DNA of 64,000 nt from Druceiella hillmani (GCA_039881145.1 JAYKKI010000006.1:9184501-9248500); one strand, 5' to 3'; shown: positions 23,163-35,962, counted from the stretch's first letter. Numbers and translations are program-made. The notes: a model not told the origin generated them from the sequence alone.

Positions 23163-25620
23163 TATGGCTGGGCAAATAATAGATACAAAGTAATCAAATT
23201 TCACCCATATATAATAGTTTTTTATTTTATAATATTGTATATAATTAATATATTCCCATTAATATATAATTGTTTGAATTAAAACAAACAATGGCATAGA
23301 ATAAATGCATCAAATAATCATCATCTGTTATTTAATTTTCAACCCTAACAGCGTTCCTTATTAGTATACAACCGACTACACTTTGATATTTTACATACTA
23401 AATTTGACATCTCAGTACTAGATGAAATTATTTAACATCATCTTTACTGAAATAATATAAATCAATGCGACAAAAAAAACCAAATGCACATAAACTTAGT
23501 TCTTTCAACATTATGGTCAATATCGTTAACTTGCTTGATCTCAATCAATTTTAATCCTTCTATATCATGTTGTATAATTCAACGAATAACAAAATTAATA
23601 GTAGTAAAAAAAATATTCCACAGCGCAGGGTTTATTGAATTAAAATGAGCAAATTCTAATATTTTAATGGATATCATAGATAATTCAGCAAGTGAGACTA
23701 AAATTAAGAATAAATTTTACTTCGGTATACTGAGTTATTAAATTTTAACAAAATGTTTTTTAGACGAAGTGTCATCAATAACTCTATACTTCTACGGCGA
23801 GAGTAAACAATATCTTTTCAAAATTTGCTCTGATTTTTATCAATTTTAGAAAAAAATATATTTATTTAATCCATTACATTCGTAAATTTCCGTTTGTATT
23901 TTTCGTGATTTTTATTTTTGTCGGTGAAATGTTTTCAAATAAACTGTGAAATGAGGGAAAATAATTAAAACGTTGTGGTAAATATTGCACTTAAATAAAG
24001 TTGTGTATTGTTTTTGTCAGTTTAATCACACTTATATGGTGGAAGTACATGTGCAACTAACACATGTTTATAATGTTTGTTTAACAATTTTTATTCTACA
24101 TTATAAAACAATATTTTCAAGTAAACATTTATAATTTTGAGGTGATTTAGTTCCCATATTCTCTTATGTTAAATTTCATGTTATGTAGTCTTGGATTTAT
24201 TCATTCGTTGAAATACATTTTCAATATTTTATACCCACCAGCAACTGCATTACATCTTGGAAACTCCTCAGGTAATTACTAAACCTAAAGGTATTTTCGT
24301 ATTAAACGTAGTTAGCATTGAACCGATTGCGACACATTTTTTAACGCTCGAATTATTTTATTTAATTTTGCTTTACTACAATAGTTTAATTAAGTGTAGC
24401 GTTTAAACTAAAAATATTGATATTCTAACGACCGACATGGGTTTTATATCTGTGTTTGAAACTCACGAATATTTTTCGTTTTTTAGTTATCGTACGTATC
24501 GTATAAAATTTATCTTGGATTGAGCATTTTCACTATTTTTTAAATTACGTCTTCAGGAAATAACATTATCACTGTAAGAACTATTCGTTGTTTGCTTTCT
24601 TTGCGGAAATAAAACTATTTTTTCTCATCAGAGAAACAACAGATTGCATGTATATATAGCGTGATGACACAGTTGTAAATAAACGGTTTATGGTTTTTGC
24701 GAGTGAATAATAAAATAGTGGTTCCTAGTCGCACGCGTCCACGTCCAATGTGAATGTAGAGTTTACAATATACCTTATTGTGGCTTGTTAATGCCGCTAA
24801 ATTATGTGTTTGTATAATATTATGTAATCTTAGCGATTTTCCATGTCGTCGATTCCTTTTTATTATTGGAGGGGGCGTTTAGTGATGCTCACGATGTTTA
24901 AAATTCGCAACATTTAATTTAAAAATGAGTTATTTAAACTTAAAAAATATATTTTTACAAATGTATGTAATAAAAATAACTAGTCAAGTGGGAGTGTGGC
25001 CAACGTTGAGAGCGTTATTTACATAGTGCGAAGCAAAATTACGTCAGTAGTCGTCAGTAATATAAACTTTCTAGCACAATGAATAATTAACAAATAGAGA
25101 GAAGTCTGTATTATCATCAATATGATAATGGTTAAAGTTTTCCTATAACTTTTGCAGATATGTAAAGTAATTTCAGAATCACAACCCTACTACGATATAT
25201 TATTCTGTATATGGAATTAAAAACATTATGATATTTTATTTGCCTTCTCTAATATTTGAATATGGGTATTTTTGAACATAAAATATTTAAAAATATTTGC
25301 AGGGTAATATGATTTATTATTCAGTACTTTCAAGTTTCTTCCCGAAGTTTCTTTATTAGAAAACTGTTGTGAAAGATATACAGATGTTGAAATAAATTTA
25401 TAATTTCTCAGTTCACGATTCTGTTCATCGTTTACTTTTTTATGATATTACGTAAGCAAAGAGCTATATTATTTAAAAACATATATCAAATAATAAATAG
25501 AATGAGACGAATTATTGACACATAATTAACTGCCTAATCAGATTAACCCTTTAAACATATAGTAATAACAAATAAAGTATTTGCGAGTTAATATACATAT
25601 AAGAAGATATAAAAAGACGC

Positions 25621-25644
25621 AAAAATACTGCCCTCATAATATTT
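25621..25644 (+). repeat. 24-bp direct repeat at the inner edge of arm B
   Basis: Partner of 15259-15282 with one mismatch (A/G at the tenth base). Directly right of it (25649 on) the sequence becomes the reverse complement of arm A ending at 15257. Confidence 0.75.
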
Positions 25645-27639
25645 GGTTTCGAAGAATTTTATTAAGTGTAGTATTATTTTAGCTTTAGCATACATTTATA
25701 ATTAACAGCGGTTAAGCATATAATTGACAGCGGTATAAACTAACCTGAATTTTTAAAAAATCCAACACATGTAAAATATTAATAGATTTAGTAACATTTA
25801 CTGATTTTCAAATATATTTCTACTCAGTAGTTTTTGTTCAATGTACTAAACATCAGATAACCGACAATGTGAAAATTATTTGAATTGATTCGGTCGTTTA
25901 CGAGTTATGATATAGTATTCAAATAAATTGTGTCCGTGTGCAGTAAGCATAGACGAGGGAATAAAATATAAAAGAAAATATGAAAATTTAATTTTTTCGG
26001 ACTAAATCTTAATTAAATCTACCACATAAAACTAAAAGTTACATTTTTATTTACCATTTAGTAAGAAGATCGATTCACATATAGATATCACCAAAAACCA
26101 TTAAAACTTGCATTCACCAATTTATGTCGGGACCCGTGTTGTATTTTGCAATCTCTCTATCAAAGCTATTTGAACACTTTTTCAAGCCATTTCCACCCAA
26201 ACCTTATGGATTTTGGTGTGAAATGTTCAAATAAAAAATTCCCGTCACATTCTTCGTGGTTGACAAACCCGTTAGATTGGTCTCCAAAGGAACTCTCTTA
26301 TAACAATCGGAGTTTCTCGCGTCTTGTATTGAGGCGCATTTGATGGCAATGAATGCATCAGAGTTGTCTAAAGCATCAAGTCTAAAGATCGGGTATGGCT
26401 GCATACCATTGCACATGGAAGTTCAGGAATAGCTGATATTTGGTAGTCACCCCCGTTCACGTAGAAATCCACATGGCCCCATGCCGCGGCAGACCCAACT
26501 CCGTCGCTGTTTGTATGGATCACGTCAACGAAGTCGGAATCTCCTGAGTCGAGTCTTAGATTCGCTGGTAAATTACGGAAGCAAGGCCCAGCCGGATCCA
26601 GAGCGGTTAGTCTAGATATCTTTTTCGATGTGAGATTCTGAAAGTTCTTACTGATAAAGCTAGAAGTTTGTCCGCCAGGACTAAGACCGAGGATTTCCAT
26701 TTTTTTCGGATTTAGACCGTAATGCGTGAGGTTGGCGAGAATTTTTGAAACACTCTTGCCGATAGCTCTTATTGACTTGATAAATAGTGAAATTTAATTT
26801 TGTTTTAAATAAATGTAATTATTGGTAAAAATCTGTAATATATAAAAAAAAATTAGAATTTCATATTTCGAAATGTCTAGATGAAAATTTTATGATCTCG
26901 GGTCTAAAAATATATTTCTATCTTCGTGACATCTTTTGAAAAATCTACAGTCGTCTTTCACAACTTTAGATTTCTTTAGTCACTTGATATAAAAAGGCCT
27001 TAAAAATACTTAACGAAATATGAAGACCTGAGATATAAATTTGGTCAATTATAACTTGTATTTTACAAATGAATGCAGTTTTGGGGAAAATAATATTTGC
27101 CTTAATACAAGAGATTACGATAGAGATGAAAGTGATAAATTTCTTGCTAGATTACTTCCGATAAAATTTCTTAAGTATGAGAAGAACTTACACTACTCGG
27201 TTCCGTGTAAACTTAGGCACCTGTGAAAGTTTAAATGGACAGTATAGTAATTATGTCTTTAGGAATAAAAATGTAATTTTCAATCAACTAGACAAATAAA
27301 AAATTCTCACAAGAAAACATTGCGGAACTGGAATTTAAGTTTAATTGATTATTATTTTGCTTCCAACATTTGATATTTTTGAATAAATACACTCTTTTTC
27401 GATACATACGTATATTAGATAAACCAACTGAAAATACCAATATACTGAAAAGACCAATACTAAGCATCAATTATATAAATATAAATACTACTAAAGACAC
27501 TTGAGTTGATTTATTATTATGGATGAGCGACAATATTTTAACTAAAATATAAACATACGACATTAAAATGTCGGAGTTTTCCTTTTGTTTACGGTTTTAT
27601 TGGAATTATTTATATTTACATCTAGGTTCACGCGTACTC

Positions 27640-30560
27640 TATGATTTATATCATAATTTATCAGCTTTAATGCAGATTACATAATGGGGACTTGTTGCTA
27701 CATGAGCAACATCTTCCAGCCAACCATACAAATTAGTATTGAAATTTGGTTGGAAGACTGCAAGAGATTTAAAAAAAATAGTTATAGTACATTGAAAGAT
27801 AAATGAAAAGACAGCAAAATCAGGAGAATTAAAGAACAAACTATTGGCATGAATTAGAATGAGGAAGAAAGGAAAGAACAAGGGAACAAAGAAAAATGGT
27901 TCAGAAGGTTTTGAAGTTAAGTAGTATTTTTTTACTCGATCTTTGAAAACATTTAGGGACCTGATTTTCCTGGTGTCAAGATCCAGGTGTTTCCAAATTT
28001 TTGCTGCTTGGACAGTGAAGAATTTTTCATAACAGGTAGAGGAAGAGAAATAAGTCAGTTGAGTGATCTTTCAGATCATATCACAAGTCCGTGAGCTCAC
28101 AAATCTTAAAATTTTCCAGTAAGATAAATTGGGCGGTAAAGTTTTTTTTTAAATATTGTAAAAAGAAGTATATGTACGCGAAGTTGGCGTCAGTCGCGGA
28201 TTTTCAGACTTTTAAGAACGCACCTGCATTCAGAAATATGGTCATATTTTCTAAGGCCAAAGATGTACCGTTCTAACTTTCCGAAAACGTTCTAATTAGT
28301 ATAAATATTTTCCATTAATATCAGAATAGTACATACCTCCACAATTAATTAGTTTTAATAGGAGTGTTTGGCAAAGATATATTTTCGTTTTAGTCGGTAA
28401 ACGATTTTGAAAATGTGTTTCAATCATTTACTTGAAGGCGCAACCAAGATTTTTGTCAATTATTAGGCCCAGGTTTTCAATAGTTGACGTATATTTATAT
28501 TGTTTATATTTATATATTGTAATATTTAGCATTAGTTGCGGTAAACTAGGCAGTTTTATTTTGGAAATCAGTGTTTGACTACAAATAATGAGAGCTTAAC
28601 ACTTGCTCAGTTTATCCAAAAGACCCATTTGATATTCCACTAACCAATTGAAGTAAGATCTAGATTACGAATGTCTGTGGTTTTTGATAAGGAATAAAGG
28701 TCTGACCATGCTTAATTGGTCACGTAGATTAATTGGTCATCAGCACAGAGATGATGATTGCTACAGATATTCTTAATAACATTATGAATAAATACTGAGA
28801 AAAGAAGATGAGATAAAACTCTCCCTTGAATTACATCAGGTGTTAGATCAGCCCACCTAAAATGCGTATCTAACGTTAATATATTGCCTGGGTCCATGAA
28901 GATATGAGCTAAACCACTCAAGTGAAATTGTCCCACTCAATTGGGACACATTAAGATATTTGAAACAAGCTTATAGGCCGAAAATCCTTAGGTCGCATAG
29001 GTAATAACATTTTTGGCACGGGGACAAGTTAGGCTTTTTTCCTATTGCCAAAGACGTACTAAAGTGTCGGCGATAACCGAGCTACAATATCTGTAATTGT
29101 TTTAAAAGCATTTACACTTAAGGCATCAATTCCCATGGATTTTGATTTTATCGCAAGAAAATTAGCTTTAACTTCGGACTCACAGCTATCTATTAGCGTA
29201 AATTGATGCAGAGTAGAAACACATTAAGACGAGATACTGTTCATAGTTGCAGACTTAACAACTGTGTCCAGTAATACAGGTGGCTTAGAAAAATGTGAAT
29301 TCAATTGATCCATACCCAATAACCAGCTCTTACAATTAGTACAAGGTTTTCCAAAGTACCCAGAATTTTACGAATGTTATTAGGAGTACAATCTAATAAT
29401 TATGTAGAAATATAGCATTTCTGCACATTTATGAACATTTATTTTTAAGCACTCAAAAATTCTCCCAGCGATTTGGTCTTTTTTGGACGATTTTGACTCG
29501 GTCCTATAGCTTGCTTTGGTGTGATAAAGTTTGGCCAACTATTTAGCCAAAGAGCAGCTCTTGGCTTAATTTTAATAAGTTTTAAGGGAACATGAATATC
29601 AAATAGTTAAGTGATAAAAATGTTGATAAGAATGACCTTGTTATCAACAGAGCGATTGATTGCAATCGTATTCCAGTTAATGGATTCCAGATCCTCAAGA
29701 AAAGATGGTAGGTCAATACTATTGCAGTCACGGAATTTTCGGAGAGGCTTTAGAGCTACCTAATTTATATGAAATATGGAGGAGATCATGATGGGAAAGA
29801 CCGTGGAAGGATACATTTCTAGGATAGACTATCAAGGTGAGATCGAGAAGGGAATGAAAATTATCAGCATGAAAGGTAACAACGGATTGGAGAATGGTTA
29901 GGTTACAAGGTATGGTAGGTTATCAGGTTTGACGAGGTCACCAAGCTTTTCGCTTCTGGTATTAAGCTTATAGAAGTAGATATTGAAATCACCAATAATC
30001 AATTCATAGGGGTATGAAGGTGAGTGGTGGTCAATTATACTTTTGAAATAATCAAAATACAAAACACTAGGAGGAAAATTATGACATGAAGTAGTTACTT
30101 CGACAAATAAATATTTCATAATCAGGGGAAGATTTTGAGATAATTTTGAAAGGTATTTCAGTTCGAATGTATGTAGAAACACCACCATCACGTCTGGAAG
30201 TACGATTGTGGCGTATTCAAACATAATCCGAGAATACACAAAAATTAGATGGAAGTAACGTTTTGAGTCAGGTCTCACTAACAAGATCGATGTAAAGGTT
30301 CAAATACCCAAAATAGTAGATGTGGCAGAAGTAAAAATGTAAAGGTAAAGGTTCAAATTCCCGATATAGTAGATGTGGCAGAAGAGAAGATTGATTGTGA
30401 GGAGAAAAAACAAAACAGACTAAATTTATGTTATGTGTAGAACGATTATGGGAAGTGTCAACAAATGTATCTTTATTCACTCGACGCTTTTCTTTATTTA
30501 AAGGATCCAGCGAATCATTTGAGGACAAGAAATGTATTAAATAAAGTAATAAAGAAGACT
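27640..30560 (-). mobile_element. CR1-like non-LTR retrotransposon relic, copy in arm B
   Basis: Reverse-strand counterpart of 7600-10190. Better preserved at the 5' side: frames 30528-30268 and 30284-29898 cover endonuclease sequence (NLYIDLVSET then LVRPDSKRYFHLI, and ELIIGDFNIYFYKLNTRSEK). The RT keeps IHNVIKNICSNHHLCADDQLIY (28800-28735) with a CADD box. It also retains a tail absent from arm A, ending LEDVAHVATSP (about 27715-27680). Multiple stops; inactive. Confidence 0.75.
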
Positions 30561-32074
30561 AAAATTCAAGTTGAAACGTTAGGTGTTACATAGATCATAA
30601 CTGCAATTGTATTTTGCCATAAACAAATTTTAATTATATTTTATTTTTGATTACGTGACCGTGTGCGATGTTTGTTTCTATTGAGTGTTTAAAAAGTCAA
30701 TAATCCATTTTCGCATTCTCTAGCTATTGGTGCCATGTCATAATTTCCTTACGCCCATCCGACAACATTACAAAAATCTTCCCGTCGCACGTCCGTATGA
30801 AGGTCGTTATTGACATTGAAAGTGGATCATGCTTAAGTGAGCAACTCTTGCCGTGGTTAAATGAGCGATTCCGTCATAAGTATTTCCGGCATTATACTGA
30901 ATTTTTTTAAATTTTCTTTTTTATAAAAGGCAAAACATTCATTTATTATGTTAACATATTTCATTCTTTATTTGATACAATATAACAAAAAAATCAATAA
31001 TATAATTATATTTAAATTAAATAGAGGTATAAGAACTCCAAGCTCAACTCTCAACCTGCTATTTTTATGATTTACTGGAAGTAGTTACACTACCCTGTTG
31101 CTTATGATTAATTTTAAAGAGAAAAATATTATATTATCTTGTTAAATACGTAGCCTATGAAGAGTAATTATACGGTTTATATCTTTGTAAAAACAAAACA
31201 TACATTAAATATTCTCATGGATATAAGAGCAATCTTTTTTTAGTAGTCAGTTAAAATAACATAAGTAAATAAAGTTAATATGTGTCATATGATCACGTAA
31301 TATAAATTAATTTTTTTCTCAAAAAAAATTAATCTTGGGACAAATGTAAATATTAATTTATGTACATTAACGGCAACGAGGTATTTTATTTATCGATGAC
31401 ACTATATTACATTAGATCCTATTAATTTATATTAGTTTAATTTATTATTTTTTAAGTAATTAAAATTTAAATAAAATTAGGTAAAGTTATTACTTAATTT
31501 TTTATCCTCTTATACGATCAAAATTGTTACAGGGGGTAGCAAGAGAAATTGTTTTGACTGATATTTTATAAAGCCAATATTAGATTTGAAAAATTTTTCC
31601 AAAAAAATTTACCTTAGGGTCACTGGCTATTCCTTTCACTGCTTGCCTGTAAGAATAACTTTTCCAGTAAGTTAAGATGCCCTGGCGCTGATATAACACT
31701 ATAAAAAGCTCGTTCAGTAGACTCCGCGGTATATGCAGTGGCTTCTCCGAACCTGGACCTGAGAATGTGTGTAATCATCACATGTTTGCGATAATTTCTT
31801 ATTTCTTGTTGAATTCACATGTCACAATATAAAGTTATGCAGGAATATTCTATTTTTATAATGACACCGTTTACTATTTCTTTTTAAATATTGCAAAATT
31901 AATGTATTGAGGAATATTTAAAAATGTGATATCAGTGGCAAGACAATTTAAGCGGGTTCTTTTTAGAGCGGATTAATTTTATTAGAAACAAGACATAAAA
32001 ATATTGTTGCAGCTGTTGCTATACTTTACTTGTTTAAGGTTAAAAAAAATCAACTGGCAATAAAAATACCTGGA

Positions 32075-32075
32075 A

Positions 32076-32124
<49 letters not shown>

Positions 32125-32405
32125 CGTGCGTTTAAGCGCGCATGCGTCCGTACGTGCGAGTGTGCTTGCGTGCGTGCGTCGTGCGTACGTGTGTTCATGC
32201 GTGCGCAAGTGCGTACATGCGCAAGTACGTAAGTGACTGCGTGAACGGGCGTGCGTACGGTCCTGTGTGCGTGCGTGCGTCTGTGCGTGTGTACGGGCGT
32301 GTGTGCGGCCGTGCGTGCGTGCGTGCGTACATAAGTGCGTGCGTGCGTACGAGCGTGCGAGCAGGCGTGCAAGCGAGCGTGAGAGCGAGCGTGCGCGCGC
32401 GCGTT
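32075..32405. repeat. (TA)n - (GT)n - GCGT composite satellite, arm B
   Basis: TA (32075-32102), GT (32103-32126), then about 280 bases of degenerate GCGT/GTGC tetranucleotides. Mirror of 5850-6075 but longer. Frames across it (Ala-Arg-Thr-His or Cys-Val-Arg-Ala repeats) are artefacts. Confidence 0.92.
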
Positions 32406-32674
32406 GTTTCATATTGTATTTTGTATATGTTATAGGAATAAACGTGAATTAATTAAATTAAACAAAGTGAACATTGACATTAACAAAACTTAAAAAAAAA
32501 ATTGCTGCGGTAAACAAAGTTGAAATAAAAACTAATATACCAATATAAAAAAATTATACTTTTTTAAAATTTGATAATTGTCAAATTTTTATATCCCATA
32601 AACATAATTATTGTGATTTATTTTTTTTTTATTTCATTATTTATGATATATTTACTGAAAAGTACGCATTAAAA

Positions 32675-32676
<2 letters not shown>

Positions 32677-32720
<44 letters not shown>

Positions 32721-32754
32721 TATATAAATATATATATATACACAAATGTATAGA

Positions 32755-32805
<51 letters not shown>

Positions 32806-32820
32806 ATATAAGTATATAAA
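32677..32820. repeat. (TA)n satellite, arm B intron 1
   Basis: Long TA tract with AAATA, ACACA and GTATG interruptions, at the mirrored position of 4686-4741. Confidence 0.93.
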
Positions 32821-35109
32821 AAGTGCTTAGTTCTGGAAGGAAATTAAGTGAAAGAAAAAAGGTAAAAATATATTCCTTCACAAACAAAATTATCCAATTT
32901 AAATGTATTTTAATGCCCAAGTAAGATAGACGAGAGAATGTGTGGTTATTTTTATTTTTTATTGCTGCGCTTAAAAATTACTTAATCGACCCCTTGACGC
33001 TTTTTGGAACTGTATGAAAATTACATTACTGCTAAATAGGTATTACTATGAAATTATTTAGAAAATGGTTTTCAATTATTTCTACAATAATATGTTGAAT
33101 CACTTGCGATTTACATTGAACAATTTTGTTAAGCGATCGTCATATTCAAGATGTAACTTCAGATGGAAATTCAAAATATCACTTGCATTTAACATTCAAT
33201 AATTTAACAAAGAATTTTTAAAATAGCGAACGCCGTCTTTCATTAATTTCTGGGAGCAATCAAGTTTTAGTCAAAGAATCTGTTTGGTTTTAACGATTTT
33301 ATCGGACGCCTGATAACAAATTGTGTCAATAATTGTTTTTTTCCCATAAAATGAAGTAAAAGTAAAAAAAATAGTCGTCTGTCTGTTTTAAATGTGCTTC
33401 TTATCTGTAATTGTCATTTTCGACTTATAAAATGTATTTTTATTTTTATAGCATATGAAATTAATGTAACAGGTTGGAAGTGCATTTAATGTATTTTTTG
33501 CAGAAATATGGAAAGTTTTTTGTAGTTTACCACACGAATATTTATGTAAACAAATAAATCATGTTTGTATATGAAATTAAAATTATAAATATTTTGGTCA
33601 GCAGTTTTCATGTGCAAGATACAAAAAAAAGAGAAATATTAAAATCTACATAATTCTATGTAGGTGTAGAAGATATTGGTTTACCTGTATATACATTATA
33701 CTTATTCTAAAGGCAACATTTCTGTTTGCCGTGATATCGGAAACAAACAAAACAAAACAATGATGAAATAAAATTATATAAATGATCTTGTATGGAAAGC
33801 ATTTTGTTTGAATATCTGTTTGAATCCTAGAAGTGTCATGCAATTAATATTATTACGTATTTAATATCTAAATTAATACAATAATTAAAATTTTTACGAT
33901 TTATGTTGTTCGTTTTATTATCTAACCGCAGTTTTATAAACAACCACGTTTAATGTAACTGTGTAATTATGACGAAATTCTACATTTTGCAGAAATCGTA
34001 AAAGTAATTTCGCCGTAAATAATTTTTCTAAATTTATTTTTAAATGATTTTTTTTAATTTCCTAGAAATTATTACTGTTACATAAAAAATATTTATTCAA
34101 TATCGTAAAAAATCAGAAGCTATAAAGGTTATCGCTTCTTGTTTTTTCTTTGTGATATTAACAAATTTTTTCCTGATGCAAATATTCTCATGTATGTTTA
34201 TATCTGAAAATAGGAATATTTTTAACATGAATCCATACCCATGTAAACGATCATGTTTTCTAACCATATAATAAATAAATTTAATTAGTTTAATTGACAT
34301 TAAGATATATTTGGGCTGACTTGGCTAGGATATAATTTCTCTCCATAAGCAATTATTGATTTAGAAAAAATAAAATTGAAATGCATCCATTTTATAACTA
34401 CTATATAAGCAGATAACAGACTGAATATATTTTGGAATATACTTACAATCAGAATAGTATCCCTTGCTAATTCTAACATCAGGTGCGGCAATATATTGTG
34501 CTAGTATTCTGCTAGTAAACAATAGTGCTAAGCACATTGTGAAAAGTAACATATTTTGCACATAATTCATGGTACAGTTCGTGAAATAGATTTTGTTTAA
34601 TTCAATTCAAATAAATTTAATTTACACTTCTAAATATTAAATTTAATGATATTCTCCCAATAATGTGTCTCTTCAAACGTAATTTCAACAACCGAGTCAC
34701 TAAGCAGATTTAACTCTTGTATATTTGAAAACGTGAGTTTTTAGTACATTATAATTTTAAGAACAGTTCGAGAACCAATCCAGTGTTAACTAGGCATATA
34801 GTTCAATAACACATCATACGTTATGTATTTATTTTTCACTGATATTTTCAGTTGTCACTCGTTAAATTTACATGGATTATCCCAGGTTTTACTTTCACTG
34901 ATTTTAGTAGGATTCATGTTATTCCTTTCTTAAAAAGGTAAATTTTATTTAATTGGTTTTACGTCGCTTTCCGACAATATTTTTAAAATAAAGTCATTGA
35001 TATTATTGTTATAAATTGTTAAGTTGGTATTAAAAATCAGTATCGAATGTATGTTGAGGCAACTGGATATATCGTCGTCTTCGCCGCGATTTATTAAGTT
35101 GACCACAAG

Positions 35110-35240
35110 GCATTCATACGGCTTCTGGTGACGTGGTACCCCACGACGACACGGATTTGATTCCCGACTGCTGTTCGAGCAGGCCTAGATTAATATTCAC
35201 CATGGATAGAAAAGATTGTTCTCGTGGCAATAAGTTTGCC

Positions 35241-35297
<57 letters not shown>
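35110..35297 (+). repeat. Possible tRNA-derived SINE remnant with TA tail
   Basis: A motif GGATTTGATTCC (35153-35164) resembles a Pol III B box, with GGTGACGTGG about 20 bases upstream as a weak A-box-like match. The unit runs into a (TA)n tail (35242-35297), as many SINEs do. Arm A has the related sequence on the minus strand (about 2290-2425, B-box-like at 2376-2385) but without the TA tail. Not matched to any known SINE family. Confidence 0.3.
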
Positions 35298-35302
<5 letters not shown>

Positions 35303-35962
35303 CGGTCAAAACAGGGTGACAAATCAGACAATTTATTGTAACTCCAGAGCTCTTCCAACTATACACTTTCTCAAAAATTTAAAAACTTTAAAATGATATA
35401 CCAGCCATCACGACAAAAAATTATTTTTCAATTCACTTACGTTTGTTTTAAATCAAATTGATAAAAATGACGATAATCTCTTTACGTTAATTACCACATA
35501 AACTCAGTAATGCTGCATGAAAAATTATACTTAAAAGACCGTGAATTCGATTCCATAATAAAATCAATAAAAGAAAATAATTTGGCACCTAAATAATTAT
35601 ATAGTGTATATTACACAACGCTACTCTGATTATTCACATTTCTTCTACGTTGTTCACTGCTCTATTTGCCGGTTACTTTATGTTGCAAGTAACAAATATA
35701 TTCGCTTTTAAATGGATCCGTACTCTCCACACTATTCCACCCAGACGTTTGGCCTTAAGCCTGGCTCGTTGTGTTCTTTTATGTGTTCCTCTCAAAGCAT
35801 CATCATTTATTTCCATTTACTAAAGATTAATCAACGTACCCAAAATATATCTGAATAGTTTGTCAAATTTGTGCTATTTTTTTTCACTATTGTTTTTATA
35901 ATTTTTTTATAAACAGTTAGTAAAACCGAGCAAAGTTGAAATAGGGTTGAACTTAGGTGAAA

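Larger units (their letters stand above)
15284..25620. other. 10.3 kb spacer between the inverted arms
   Basis: AT-rich sequence with no recognisable gene. Contents: a 33-bp-stem hairpin (15780-15848), TA satellites (16879-16922, 18309-18402), a reverse-transcriptase fragment (21690-22425), short tandem direct repeats (23052-23162) and a few chance frames under 85 codons. No terminal inverted repeats were seen at its edges. Confidence 0.7.
26114..34570 (-). pseudogene. Lipase copy B, pseudogene (exon 3 missing, exon 4 frameshifted)
   Basis: This is the inverted duplicate of the lipase at 2947-14793. Exon 1 (34570-34447) and exon 2 (31758-31613) keep frame and splice donor/acceptor. The first ATG of copy A is ACG here, so translation could only begin at the second ATG (34570). 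Exon 3, carrying the oxyanion strand, is absent: no counterpart exists between 26790 and 31613. The exon 4 homology (about 26777-26114) lost its acceptor and first codons, has GLSPGG for GLSLGG, a 7-base deletion near 26385 just after CSHTRS that shifts frame, and TAA at 26206-26204. Ser, Asp and His codons all survive. Exon 1 differs from copy A at 2 of 124 bases, exon 2 at 10 of 146, and the sampled part of exon 4 at about 14 of 315. It cannot encode a working lipase. Confidence 0.88.
25621..35925 (-). repeat. Arm B of the large inverted duplication
   Basis: Inverse copy of 818-15283. Outer homology ends near 35925, next to an AT tract (35963-36069); arm A likewise ends at an AT tract (711-805). 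Inner homology to arm A ends around 25645, where a 24-base motif shared with 15259-15282 follows in direct rather than inverted orientation. Arm B lacks arm A's exon 3 region and its Jockey insertion. Confidence 0.88.
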
